The notes: generated by a model not told the origin, from the letters alone. DNA of 64,000 nt from Streptomyces sp. TSRI0281 (GCF_001905125.1 NZ_LWLE01000004.1:62001-126000), one strand, 5' to 3'; shown: positions 40,836 through 49,366, counted from the first letter of the stretch. A program made the numbers and translations.

Positions 40836-41560
40836 GCGATCTCACGGCCCTTCGCGAGGTCGTCGTGGTTGTCGATCTCGACCCATGTCACTTCGCCGAT
40901 GGGGGCCACGTCGACGGTGAAGCCGCGGTTGACGAGCTCCTGGTAGCCGTCCTCGTAGTACAGGTCGGGGTCGCGCTCGAACGTCGTCCGCAGCGCGTCG
41001 GCCAGCTCCTCGGCGGCCTCGGGCTCGATGAGCGTGACCCCGATGTACTCGCCGGTCGCGGTGGCCGGGTCCATCAGCTTGGTGATCCGGCGGACACCCT
41101 TGCCGTCCTCGGTGATGACCTTCATCTCCTCGTCGGCGAGGTTCTTCACCGTGTCGAGGGCGAGGATGATCTTCTGGCCCTTGCCGCGGGCGTCCAGGAG
41201 GGTCTTCTCGACGGAGACCGGGTGCACGGTGTCGCCGTTGGCGAGGATGACGCCCTGCTTCAGGACCTCACGGGCGCACCACAGGGAGTAGGCGTTGTTC
41301 CACTCCTCGGCCTTGTCGTTGTCGATGAGGGTGAGCGTCACGCCGTACTTCGCCTCAAGCTCCGCCTTGCGGTCGTAGACCGCCTCCTTGCGGTAGCCGA
41401 CCACGATCGCGACCTCGGTGAGCCCGACCTCGGCGAAGTTGGCCAGCGTGAGGTCGAGGACCGTCTTGTCGCCGTCCACAGGGACCAGCGCCTTGGGCAG
41501 CGTGTCCGTGTAGGGGCGCAGACGTCGTCCTGCACCGGCTGCCAGTACGAGGCCGATCAT
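40823..41560 (-). CDS. Sugar/alcohol-phosphate nucleotidyltransferase (phosphocholine cytidylyltransferase-like)
   Basis: A 245-residue Rossmann-like nucleotidyltransferase. It has the N-terminal signature LVLAAGAGRRLRPYTDTLPKALVPV (here split: LAAGAGRRLRP, PKALVPV), IVVGYRKEAVY, NGDTVHP and a C-terminal VEIDNHDDLAKGRE. This is the LicC/IMPCT-type cytidylyltransferase pattern, activating phosphocholine or inositol-1-phosphate. Encoded between an alcohol dehydrogenase and a CDP-alcohol transferase, it most likely makes the CDP-alcohol. The ATG at 41560 overlaps the DUF5941 stop (ATGA). Confidence 0.88.
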   Translation of the reverse strand: MIGLVLAAGAGRRLRPYTDTLPKALVPVDGDKTVLDLTLANFAEVGLTEVAIVVGYRKEAVYDRKAELEAKYGVTLTLIDNDKAEEWNNAYSLWCAREVLKQGVILANGDTVHPVSVEKTLLDARGKGQKIILALDTVKNLADEEMKVITEDGKGVRRITKLMDPATATGEYIGVTLIEPEAAEELADALRTTFERDPDLYYEDGYQELVNRGFTVDVAPIGEVTWVEIDNHDDLAKGREIACQY

Positions 41561-43389
41561 GCGAGTTCTCCTTCGTCGTGTACGGCGGGGGCCGAGGAGG
41601 ACACCCAGAAGCGGATGGACTCCACGAGCACCACCAGAGCCACGGCCACCGCGAGCGCGGTGAGAGCCGTGGTGAAACCTGAATGCTGAGTCAGTACGGC
41701 GGCGAGCACGGCCACCAGCGCGGTCCGGCCCTCGTGCCCACCGATCGTCCGCACCAGCCACTGGGGCGGCGCGCCGGTGCCGCCGCGGATGCGGTACACC
41801 GTGTCGTAGTGATGGTAGGCGACGGCCGACACCAGCCCGAAGGCCGCGGGAACGGCGTGCGGTACGTCGCTGCGGGCGGCCAGGATCAGGATCGTGCAGT
41901 ACTCCGCGGCCCGGAAGACCGGCGGGACCAGCCAGTCGAGCACGCCCTTGAGCGGACGGGCGACGGCGATGCCGGAGAGGACCGTGTAGATCCCGGCGGC
42001 GGCGACGGTCAGCCAGCTGCCGAACGGGACGAAGAGGGCTCCGCCGACCATGACCAGCGCGCCGAGGAGGGCGAGCGCGGGAGCGGTGAAGGTGCCGCCC
42101 GGCCGGGGGATCACGGCGCCGACGGCCTGCGCGAGGGGCCCGGAGTCGGCCAGGTCGGCGAGGGCCCGCGCGGCGCGGTCGGTGCGCCGCGCCTTGCGGG
42201 TCAGCGAGCGCAGCAGCCGGCCGGCCGTGGTGTAGCAGGCGGCCAGGGCGCAGCCGATGAGCAGGGCGTAGAAGACGATCCGCGGGGTGGTGACGGCCGT
42301 GAGGACGGCGATCATCGCCCATCGCTCGCCGATCGGCAGGACTATCATCCGGCGCAGCCAGACGGTCCAGCCGACGCTGTCGAGCTTGTCGGACAGGGCG
42401 GCGGTGGGGCTCGTGTTGGAGACCGCGTCGTGATTGGCCTCGTTGAACGAGAAGTCGACGACATGCCTGCATGCCTGGAGCACCATCGCACCGAGTGCCA
42501 GTACCCAGACGTCGTCACCGCCGCGGGCCGCTCCGAGGGCGAGGCCCGCGTAGTACGCGTACTCCTTCGCCCGGTCGAACGTGGCGTCCAGCCAGGCGCC
42601 CATCGTCGAGTACTGGAGCGAGTAGCGGGCGAGCTGCCCGTCGGTGCAGTCCAGGACGAAGGAGAGGAGCAGCAGCACACCGGCGGCGACATAGCCGCCC
42701 CGGGTGCCGGTCGCCGCGCTGCCGGCCGCGATGAGCGCGGTGATCAGCGAGGCGGTGGTGACCTGGTTCGGGGTGAGGCCGCGGCGTGCGCACCAGCGGG
42801 CGATGTAGCGGGAGTACGGGCTGATGAAGAACGTGGTGAAGAAGCCGTCGTGGGCCTTCACCGCGTTGCGCAGCCGTACCGCCTCGTCGTCGACCGAGGC
42901 GACGGCGGCCTCGGCGGCCGTCCGCTGCTCGGGTCCGGTGGGGACGGCGGCGGCGAGCGAACCGAGTTCGGGGCGCTGTACGGCGATGCCTTCGGCGTCC
43001 AGCGCGACGGCGAGGCGGCCGGGCACGCTGCGGTCCTCGGCGGCCGGCCGGTCGTCGGGGGGCCCCACGGGGCTGCCCGCGCCGACCGCCGCGACGGTCC
43101 GGTGCAGGGCCCGGACGAGCGCGGCACGTGCCTCCGGCTGCGCGGTGAGCGCGCCGGGGACGGTGGCCGCGGCGAAGCGGGGGTCGGTCAGTCCGAGCCG
43201 GAGGGCGTGGCGGTGCCCGACGAAGCGGGGGTCGACGAGCGCGACGCGGCGGCTCGCGGGAACCGCCGCGAGCAGCTGGGCGGCGTTCGTGGCGTCGGTG
43301 GCTGTTTGTACCTCGAAGCCGAGTGACCGCAGATCGTCCGCGAGCGACGATCCGGGTACCGGCGCACCGGTGAGGATGGCGGTCGACAG
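41557..43389 (-). CDS. DUF5941-type CDP-alcohol phosphatidyltransferase fusion, apparent CTG start
   Basis: A protein of ~610 residues. The N-terminal ~180 residues are soluble (STAILTGAPVPGSSLADDLR, VALVDPRFVGHRHALRL). A CDP-alcohol phosphatidyltransferase domain follows with the complete motif LDCTDGQLAR...G...LDATFD, then several more membrane spans (DUF5941-like). The coding frame clearly extends upstream of the first in-frame GTG (43068), but the only start-like codon near a ribosome-binding site is CTG at 43389, nine bases after AAGGAG (43399-43404). An in-frame TGA sits just upstream at 43398-43396. It is the first gene of the envelope operon. Confidence 0.82.
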   Translation of the reverse strand: MSTAILTGAPVPGSSLADDLRSLGFEVQTATDATNAAQLLAAVPASRRVALVDPRFVGHRHALRLGLTDPRFAAATVPGALTAQPEARAALVRALHRTVAAVGAGSPVGPPDDRPAAEDRSVPGRLAVALDAEGIAVQRPELGSLAAAVPTGPEQRTAAEAAVASVDDEAVRLRNAVKAHDGFFTTFFISPYSRYIARWCARRGLTPNQVTTASLITALIAAGSAATGTRGGYVAAGVLLLLSFVLDCTDGQLARYSLQYSTMGAWLDATFDRAKEYAYYAGLALGAARGGDDVWVLALGAMVLQACRHVVDFSFNEANHDAVSNTSPTAALSDKLDSVGWTVWLRRMIVLPIGERWAMIAVLTAVTTPRIVFYALLIGCALAACYTTAGRLLRSLTRKARRTDRAARALADLADSGPLAQAVGAVIPRPGGTFTAPALALLGALVMVGGALFVPFGSWLTVAAAGIYTVLSGIAVARPLKGVLDWLVPPVFRAAEYCTILILAARSDVPHAVPAAFGLVSAVAYHHYDTVYRIRGGTGAPPQWLVRTIGGHEGRTALVAVLAAVLTQHSGFTTALTALAVAVALVVLVESIRFWVSSSAPAVHDEGELA

Positions 43390-43617
43390 ACGAACTCACT
43401 CCTTGGTACTGGCGTGGACGGCGCGCGACAGTGCGGCCCTGAGGCGGACCGGCGGCGCGTCGGCTGAGGCTATCGGATGAACGGAAGACCGAGTTCACCG
43501 CCCGTTTGTGCTCCGTTCGGGGCGGACCCGCACCATGCGGCGCCGTTCGCGATCATCATTGTCGATCAGCGCCTCGCCCTACAAACCGCGCGGGGACCAG
43601 CGCATAGGCTGGCGGCC

Positions 43618-44613
43618 ATGACGTGGCTGATCACAGGCGGAGCGGGGTACATCGGGGCACATGTGGCGAGGGCCATGGCCTCGGCGGGGGAACGGGTCGT
43701 CGCCCTCGACGACATTTCGACGGGGATCGCGGGGCGGCTTCCCGCGGACATCCCGCTGGTGCGCGGCTCGTTCGCGGACCGGGCGCTGCTGGACCGGGTG
43801 CTCACGGAGCACGCGGTGAGCGGTGTGGTGCATCTCGCGGCGCGGAAGCAGGTGGGTGAGTCCGTCGAGAAGCCGCTGCTGTACTACCGGGACAACGTCG
43901 CCGGGCTGACCGTTCTGCTGGAGGCCGTGGTCGCGGCGGGCGTGCGGCGCTTCCTCTTCTCCTCCTCGGCCGCCGTCTACGGCGTACCGGATGTCGACCT
44001 GATCACCGAGGAGACGCCGTGCTCCCCGATCAACCCGTACGGCGAGACCAAGCTCACCGGTGAGTGGCTGGTGCGGGCGACGGGCCGGGCGCACGGGATC
44101 TCGACCGCCTGTCTGCGGTACTTCAACGTGGCGGGGGCGGCCGAACCGGAGCTCTCGGACACCGGGGTCTCCAACGTCGTCCCGATGTTCTTCGACCGGC
44201 TGACGCGCGGTGAGGCTCCGCGGATCTTCGGCGCCGGCCATCCGACGCCGGACGGCACCTGCGTCCGTGACTACATCCATGTCGCCGATCTGGCCGAGGC
44301 GCATCTCGCCGTCGCGCGGCACCTGGACGCGCGGAGTCCGGGCGGGCCCGAGGGCGGCGATCTGACGGTGAACATCGGCCGGGGCGAGGGCGTCTCGGTA
44401 CGGGAGCTCACCGCCCTGGTCGCGGAGGTCACCGGTCACCGGGTGGAGCCGGTGGTCGAACCGCCGCGGCCCGGCGACGCGGCGAGGGCCGTGGCCTCGG
44501 CCGCCCGGATGACCGAGGAGCTGGGGTGGACGGCGCGCCGCGGAGTGCGCGAGATGGTCGAGTCGGCCTGGGAGGGCTGGTGCCTGCGCCACCCGGAGGC
44601 CCGCGCCCAGTAA
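43618..44613 (+). CDS. galE: UDP-glucose 4-epimerase
   Basis: A 331-residue short-chain dehydrogenase-fold epimerase. It has TGGAGYIGAHVARAMA (NAD-binding GxxGxxG), SSSAAVYG, the catalytic YGETK (YxxxK), and CVRDYIHVADLAEAH. It interconverts UDP-glucose and UDP-galactose and could supply galactosyl donors to the adjacent glycosyltransferase operon. The ATG at 43618 has TAGGCT ending ~8 bases upstream, so the mRNA may be leaderless. Confidence 0.9.
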   Translation: MTWLITGGAGYIGAHVARAMASAGERVVALDDISTGIAGRLPADIPLVRGSFADRALLDRVLTEHAVSGVVHLAARKQVGESVEKPLLYYRDNVAGLTVLLEAVVAAGVRRFLFSSSAAVYGVPDVDLITEETPCSPINPYGETKLTGEWLVRATGRAHGISTACLRYFNVAGAAEPELSDTGVSNVVPMFFDRLTRGEAPRIFGAGHPTPDGTCVRDYIHVADLAEAHLAVARHLDARSPGGPEGGDLTVNIGRGEGVSVRELTALVAEVTGHRVEPVVEPPRPGDAARAVASAARMTEELGWTARRGVREMVESAWEGWCLRHPEARAQ

Positions 44614-44634
44614 CCCGCGAACGATCACGTCACG

Positions 44635-44669
44635 GCTCTGACCTGGGAAGCATTTGCGCAGGTCAGAGC
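44635..44669. terminator. 11-bp inverted repeat after galE
   Basis: GCTCTGACCTG (44635-44645) and CAGGTCAGAGC (44659-44669) are exact complements with a 13-base spacer. It lies 21 bp after the galE stop and 110 bp before the CDF gene. A terminator is likeliest; an operator for the CDF gene is possible. Confidence 0.5.
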
Positions 44670-44779
44670 ATATGACAACGGTGTTCAGTCCCGTGTTGCC
44701 GGATACCCCCCACCCGTAGTTCACTGGCTTCACCGGGCGATCCGCGTCCGCGTCGCAGCACTGACCTGGAGGCATTTTC

Positions 44780-45721
44780 ATGGGGGCTGCCCACGATCAC
44801 GGACACACGCACGGCGGGCCGCCCCCGACGGGCACGGCGGCCGCCGCGTACCAGGGGCGGCTGCGGATCGCCCTGGGGATCACGCTGAGCGTGATGGTCA
44901 TGGAAATCGTCGGCGGGGTGCTGTCCGACTCGCTCGCCCTGATCGCCGACGCGGCCCATATGGCGACCGACGCACTGGGCCTGGGCATGGCCCTGCTCGC
45001 GATCCACTTCGCCAACAAGCCGGCCGGTCTCAACCGCACCTTCGGCTTCGCCCGCGCCGAGATCCTGGCGGCGCTGGCCAACTGTCTGCTGCTGCTCGGC
45101 GTCGGCGGGTTCCTGGTCTTCGAGGCCGTCGAGCGGTTCATCACCCCGGCCGACACCAAGGGCGGCCTGGCCATCGCCTTCGCCGCGGTCGGCATGGTGG
45201 CCAACCTGATCTCCCTGTCCCTGCTGATGCGCGGACAACAGGAGAGCCTCAATGTGCGGGGCGCCTATCTGGAGGTCCTCGCCGACACCCTCGGTTCGGT
45301 CACGGTGCTCGTGTCCGCGGGCATCATCATGGCCACCGGCTGGCAGCCGGCCGACCCGATCGCCTCGCTCGTCATCGGCCTCATGATCGTCCCCCGTACG
45401 GTCAAACTGCTGCGGGAGACCCTGAACGTGCTGCTGGAAGCGGCCCCCAAGGGCGTGGACATGGGCGAGGTGCGCGCCCACATCACCGCGCTGCCCGGCG
45501 TACTGGGCGTCCATGACCTGCACGCCTGGACGATCACTTCGGGGATGCCGGTGCTCTCCGCGCATGTGGTGGTGCACCAGGAGATGCTGGACTCGATCGG
45601 ACACGAGAAGCTGCTGCACGATCTGCAGGGCTGCCTCGGCGATCACTTCGACGTGGAGCACTGCACCTTCCAGCTGGAGCCGAGCGGGCATGCGGAGCAC
45701 GAGGCGAAGCTCTGCCTCTGA
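44780..45721 (+). CDS. Cation diffusion facilitator (CDF) exporter
   Basis: A 313-residue six-span metal/proton antiporter. It has a His-rich N-terminus (HDHGHTHG), DSLALIADAAHMATDALGL in TM2 giving the HxxxD pair, and LEVLADTLGSV in TM5. In TM5 the usual HxxxD is ExxxD here. The C-terminal ferredoxin-like domain starts near DMGEVRAHI and has HDLHAW and a final EHEAKLCL. It should export zinc or a similar divalent cation. The ATG at 44780 has GGAGG seven bases upstream. A tandem repeat starts just after the stop. Confidence 0.92.
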   Translation: MGAAHDHGHTHGGPPPTGTAAAAYQGRLRIALGITLSVMVMEIVGGVLSDSLALIADAAHMATDALGLGMALLAIHFANKPAGLNRTFGFARAEILAALANCLLLLGVGGFLVFEAVERFITPADTKGGLAIAFAAVGMVANLISLSLLMRGQQESLNVRGAYLEVLADTLGSVTVLVSAGIIMATGWQPADPIASLVIGLMIVPRTVKLLRETLNVLLEAAPKGVDMGEVRAHITALPGVLGVHDLHAWTITSGMPVLSAHVVVHQEMLDSIGHEKLLHDLQGCLGDHFDVEHCTFQLEPSGHAEHEAKLCL

Positions 45722-45726
45722 AGTCT

Positions 45727-45816
45727 CTGAGGCCGCTGAGGCCGCTGAGGCCGCTGAGGCCGCTGAGGCCGCTGAGGCCGCTGAGGCCGCTGAGGCCGCT
45801 GAGGCCGCTGAGGCCG
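45727..45816. repeat. Ten perfect 9-bp tandem repeats (CTGAGGCCG)n
   Basis: CTGAGGCCG is repeated ten times without a mismatch, starting 6 bp after the CDF stop. Because the unit is 9 bp all frames stay open: one plus-strand frame reads (AAE)n and a minus-strand frame reads (GLS)n. This is a typical variable-number repeat. Confidence 0.95.
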
Positions 45817-45895
45817 CCGCAGGGCCGGGGGCGGAGGCTGTCGCGGCCCCTCGGACCGCTCGGGTGCCCGGGGGCGGCGGTGCTACGGTTCCCGG

Positions 45896-46126
45896 GTGAG
45901 ACGTTTCGAGTCTCGCATTCACGTTTTCGCAGTGGCGCGAAACCCTTTCCCGAGAGGAGCTGAGGTTGATGTCTGTCGCGACGACGGCTGCCCGGCGCAG
46001 CAATCGGTCCTTCCTCATCTCCCGGGTTCCCGGCTGACCCCGACGTCACCACGTCGCCGCGTCGGCCGGAGCCCCCTCACAAGGGTTTCCCACGTTGACC
46101 GACCACATCGACGCCTCGCACGATGA
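45896..46126 (+). other. Leader region of the methyltransferase gene with small candidate ORFs
   Basis: About 200 bp precede the TTG start of the methyltransferase. A GTG at 45896 lies ~11 bp after TACGGT and opens a 76-codon frame that overlaps the methyltransferase start. Separately an ATG at 45969, with AGAGGAG nine bases upstream, opens a 22-codon frame (MSVATTAARRSNRSFLISRVPG broken after the 22nd codon; the last residues are RVPG). Neither resembles a known protein to me. Either could be a regulatory leader peptide. Confidence 0.3.
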
Positions 46127-47375
46127 CGCACGTACCGAGGCGTTCTTCTCCCTGCACCACCGTCTTCCCCGGCAGAGCCCCGGCTCCGACGCCACCACGC
46201 GCCGGCTCCTGGGCCTGGCCGGACCCCTGCCCGCCCGTCCGCGCGTCCTCGACCTGGGCTGCGGCCCCGGCCGGGCCGCCCTGCTGCTCGCCGCCGAGGC
46301 GGGCGCAGAGGTGACGGCGGTGGACCTGCACGAGCCGTTCCTCGACGAGCTGCGCACCGCGGCCGAGGCCCGCGGTCTCGGTGACCGTGTGCGTACCGTC
46401 AAGGCCGATATGGGCGACCTCACCGGTCCCGACTTCCCGGCCGGGTCGTTCGACCTGGTCTGGGCCGAGGGCTCGGCGTACTGCATCGGCTTCGACAACG
46501 CCGTACGCGACTGGCAGCGGCTGCTCGCCCCCGGCGGCACCCTGGTGATCTCCGAATGCGTCTGGACCACCGATACGCCCACCGAGCGGGCACGTGCCTT
46601 CTGGGAGCGGCACGGTGCGACGCTGCGCCCGGTGCCGGCCACCACGGCGGCGGCCGTCGACGCCGGCTGCCATGTCCTGGCGGCCCTCATCCAGCCCGAG
46701 AGCGACTGGGAGGAGTACTACGTCCCGCTCGCCGAGCGGGTCGCGGCCGCCGATTCCGCGGCTCCCGGCATGGCGTGGGCGCTGGCGTCCACCCGTGAGG
46801 AGCTGGACATGCGGCGCGAGCACGGCACGGAGTACGGCTATGCCGCCTATGTGCTGCGCCCCGCCGATCCGCGCTGGCCGGTCCGTCCCGAGTCGGCGGC
46901 GGACCGTGGAGCGGTGCACGCGGTCAACGCGGCGGCGTTCGAGACCCGGGCCGAGGCCGATCTGGTGGACGCCCTGCGGGCCGACGCCGACGCGTGGCTG
47001 CCGGGCCTGTCGTACGTCGCGCAGAGCCCGGACGGTCAGGTCGCCGCGTACGCCCTGCTGACCCGGTGCCGGGTCGGTGACGCTCCGGCGCTCGCGCTGG
47101 CCCCGGTCGCGACCTCGCCCGCGTACCAGCGGCAGGGCGCGGGCCGGGCCGTGGTGCGGGCGGTGCTGGACGCGGCCCGGGTGCGGGGTGAAGCGCTCGT
47201 GCTGGTGCTCGGCCATCCCGAGTACTACCCGGAGTTCGGTTTCGTACCGGCGTCCCGTCACGGGATCAGGCCGGCCTTCGAGGTGCCCGACGAGGCGATG
47301 ATGGCCCTGGTCCTCGATGATGCGGTGCCCGTGCCGGCGGGCGCGATCCGGTACCCGGCGCCCTTCGGCGTCTGA
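46095..47375 (+). CDS. Bifunctional class I SAM methyltransferase / N-acetyltransferase
   Basis: A 426-residue fusion. The N-terminal half is a class I methyltransferase (RVLDLGCGPGRAALLLA motif I, VTAVDLHEPFLDEL, KADMGDL, FDLVWAEGSAYCIGF). The C-terminal half from about residue 265 is a GNAT fold (AVNAAAFETRAEADLVDALR, LAPVATSPAYQRQGAGRAVVRA with acetyl-CoA pyrophosphate loop QGAGRA, YYPEFGFVPAS). Both domains look complete. Substrates are unknown. The start appears to be TTG at 46095, with AAGGG nine bases before it. Confidence 0.88.
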   Translation: MTDHIDASHDDARTEAFFSLHHRLPRQSPGSDATTRRLLGLAGPLPARPRVLDLGCGPGRAALLLAAEAGAEVTAVDLHEPFLDELRTAAEARGLGDRVRTVKADMGDLTGPDFPAGSFDLVWAEGSAYCIGFDNAVRDWQRLLAPGGTLVISECVWTTDTPTERARAFWERHGATLRPVPATTAAAVDAGCHVLAALIQPESDWEEYYVPLAERVAAADSAAPGMAWALASTREELDMRREHGTEYGYAAYVLRPADPRWPVRPESAADRGAVHAVNAAAFETRAEADLVDALRADADAWLPGLSYVAQSPDGQVAAYALLTRCRVGDAPALALAPVATSPAYQRQGAGRAVVRAVLDAARVRGEALVLVLGHPEYYPEFGFVPASRHGIRPAFEVPDEAMMALVLDDAVPVPAGAIRYPAPFGV

Positions 47376-47381
47376 CGCCTC

Positions 47382-47422
47382 GTCCGCCCCCGCCGCGCCG
47401 TCCTGGCGCGGCGGGGGCGGAC
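47382..47422. terminator. Perfect 18-bp hairpin after the methyltransferase-acetyltransferase gene
   Basis: GTCCGCCCCCGCCGCGCC (47382-47399), loop GTCCT, and its exact complement (47405-47422), starting 7 bp after the stop codon. Confidence 0.85.
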
Positions 47423-47523
47423 ATGCGGGACCCGCAGTACGGACAAGCGGCTTTTGTGCGGCAGACTTGACCGGACTCCAGGGGTCCGGCGCACGAGGCC
47501 GGGGACCAAAGCGAAGGATGGGT

Positions 47524-48117
47524 ATGCCGACCACACCAGCCACCGCGACGCACAGCTCGTCGAACGGCACAGCAGAAGCGATCATGCTCGAACTGGTCGA
47601 CGAGAACGGCACCACCATCGGCACCGCGGAGAAGCTCGCCGCTCATCAGGCTCCCGGTCAGCTGCACCGCGCGTTCTCCGTGTTCCTCTTCGACGAGAAG
47701 GGGCGGCTGCTGCTCCAGCGCCGCGCGCTCGGCAAGTACCACTCCCCCGGTGTCTGGTCGAACACCTGCTGCGGCCATCCGTACCCGGGTGAGGCGCCGT
47801 TCGCGGCGGCCGCCCGGCGCACGTACGAGGAGCTGGGGATCTCGCCCTCGCTCCTCGCCGAGGCGGGCACCGTCCGCTACAACCACCCCGACCCGGCCTC
47901 GGGTCTGGTGGAGCAGGAGTTCAACCATCTCTTCGTGGGGATGGCCCAGGAGCCGCCGAAGCCGGATCCGGAGGAGGTCGGCGAGACGGCCTTCGTGACC
48001 GCCGCGGAGCTGACCGAACAGCATGCCGAGGCGCCGTTCTCGGCCTGGTTCATGACGGTGCTCGACGCGGCGCGGCCCGCGATCAGAGAGCTGACGGGGC
48101 CGTCCGCGGGCTGGTGA
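47524..48117 (+). CDS. idi: Isopentenyl-diphosphate Delta-isomerase (type I)
   Basis: A 197-residue Nudix-fold isomerase converting IPP to DMAPP. Key motifs are SNTCCGHPYPGE (active-site Cys and metal His), RRTYEELGI (Nudix-like Glu), and QEFNHLFVG (catalytic Glu region EFNH). The ATG at 47524 has GAAGGA five bases upstream; an ATG two codons earlier is too close to that site. Idi supplies starter units for prenyl synthesis, relevant to the hopanoid operon 12 kb away. It is convergent with the next gene. Confidence 0.95.
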   Translation: MPTTPATATHSSSNGTAEAIMLELVDENGTTIGTAEKLAAHQAPGQLHRAFSVFLFDEKGRLLLQRRALGKYHSPGVWSNTCCGHPYPGEAPFAAAARRTYEELGISPSLLAEAGTVRYNHPDPASGLVEQEFNHLFVGMAQEPPKPDPEEVGETAFVTAAELTEQHAEAPFSAWFMTVLDAARPAIRELTGPSAGW

Positions 48118-48141
48118 CACCCCGCGCGCGGTACGGGGCGG

Positions 48142-48627
48142 TCAGAGCTGCGTCCTCAACGGCAGCGCCGCCCAGATGATCTTGCCGCCGCCCGCGGTGT
48201 GCTCCACGTCGCAGGTACCGCCCGCCTCCGCGGTGATCTCCCTGACCAGCAGCAGCCCCCGGCCGCCCGTCTGGGCGTGGTCGGTCTCCAGCGCGGTGGG
48301 CCGGTAGGGATGGTTGTCCTCCACCGACACCCTGATCCAGTCGGCGCCGATCGCCACCTCGACGGCCAGTTCGGGCGAGAGCAGCGCGGCGTGCTTGACC
48401 GCGTTGGTGACCAGTTCCGAGACGATGAGCAGCAGCCCCTGGAGGATGTCGTCGCCGAGCGGCACACCCTGCCGGTCCAGCAGGTCGCGCACGGCATGCC
48501 GGGACTGCGGCACGGACACGTCGACGGCGGGGGCGGTGAAACGCCACACCCCTTCGTACGACGCGGGATGGGCCGGGACACTCCCGCGGCTCTCCATAAG
48601 ACCGGCACCCGCTCTCGACTCGCACAT
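48142..48627 (-). CDS. RsbW-like ATP-binding (anti-sigma/serine kinase-type) protein
   Basis: A protein of ~161 residues with a GHKL ATPase domain: N box LIVSELVTNAVKHA, then SVEDNHPYRP and GGRGLLLVREITAEAGG. These single-domain HATPase proteins are abundant in Streptomyces, and some act as anti-sigma factors or kinases of anti-anti-sigma factors. No partner gene is adjacent. Starts at 48627 (MCESRAG) and 48597 (MESRGS) are both possible, with weak ribosome-binding sites. Confidence 0.85.
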   Translation of the reverse strand: MCESRAGAGLMESRGSVPAHPASYEGVWRFTAPAVDVSVPQSRHAVRDLLDRQGVPLGDDILQGLLLIVSELVTNAVKHAALLSPELAVEVAIGADWIRVSVEDNHPYRPTALETDHAQTGGRGLLLVREITAEAGGTCDVEHTAGGGKIIWAALPLRTQL

Positions 48628-48745
48628 CACTGACCGTCGAGTAAAGAGTGTTCGGAATCGCACGGTCCGACCCATGCCACTGATCAGAAGTAGTCGACTA
48701 TCGACGTCATTTGATCGAACAGGCAGGACAGTGACAGCTGCGGGA

Positions 48746-49366
48746 CTATTTCTCATCTTTTTCTGATGTCTTGCCCGGACCGTCCCGGTCCGTCTCCGGC
48801 GCCATCCGCTCCGAGACCAGACCGACGATGCGCCGGCCGCCCACCCCGATGGCGATCAGGCCGAGACCGTCGAACAGCAGGGCCAGCGAGAAGAAACAGC
48901 CCAGCACGTACAGGCTGCTGTGCGGCCAGTCGAACAGCACCAGCAGCCCCAGCAGCAGTCCGAACGCGCCCTGCAGCAGCGTCCAGCCGAACTGCGGGCC
49001 GCGCACCACGACGCTGCCGACCAGCCGGAACACCCCGCCGGTCAGGAAGAGCAGCGCGGCGAACATGGTCAGCGCCTCGGCCGTGCCGTGCGGATGACGG
49101 ATCACGACCACTCCGGCCGCGAGGTTCAGCGCGGCCACCACGACACCCAGCCAGAAGTAGTTGGTGCCGCGGGACTGGACCGCGTGCAGCAGTCCGACCA
49201 GACCGCCGACGAGCAGCAGCCAGCCGAAGAGCAGCATCGAGGTGAGGGTGGCGACGCCGGTGTAGACGAGGCCGACGATCCCCGCGACGACGAGCACGGC
49301 CCCGAGCAGGGCGAGCCCGCTGAAACTCCGGCTGAGCCTCTTGCCTTCGACTCCGGGACCGGCCAT
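48746..49366 (-). CDS. HdeD-type/DUF308 membrane protein
   Basis: A 206-residue protein with six predicted membrane spans in three similar pairs (e.g. GLALLGAVLVVAGIVGLVY and GLLLGLLVLFDWP). This matches the HdeD/DUF308 family, whose E. coli member is linked to acid resistance. The molecular function is unknown. The C-terminal ~25 residues are charged and cytoplasmic (PETDRDGPGKTSEKDEK). The ATG at 49366 has GGGAG nine bases upstream. It is divergent from the enoyl-CoA hydratase gene. Confidence 0.88.
   Translation of the reverse strand: MAGPGVEGKRLSRSFSGLALLGAVLVVAGIVGLVYTGVATLTSMLLFGWLLLVGGLVGLLHAVQSRGTNYFWLGVVVAALNLAAGVVVIRHPHGTAEALTMFAALLFLTGGVFRLVGSVVVRGPQFGWTLLQGAFGLLLGLLVLFDWPHSSLYVLGCFFSLALLFDGLGLIAIGVGGRRIVGLVSERMAPETDRDGPGKTSEKDEK

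Noticed and set aside
44671..44690. A possible zinc-repressor (Zur-type) box upstream of the CDF gene
   Set aside because: TGACAACGGTGTTCA has some TGA...TCA symmetry but the inner bases do not pair, so it is not a credible site.
45534..46052. Minus-strand (GLS)n repeat protein
   Set aside because: Its repetitive part is only the antisense reading of the CTGAGGCCG array, and the flanks show no domain.
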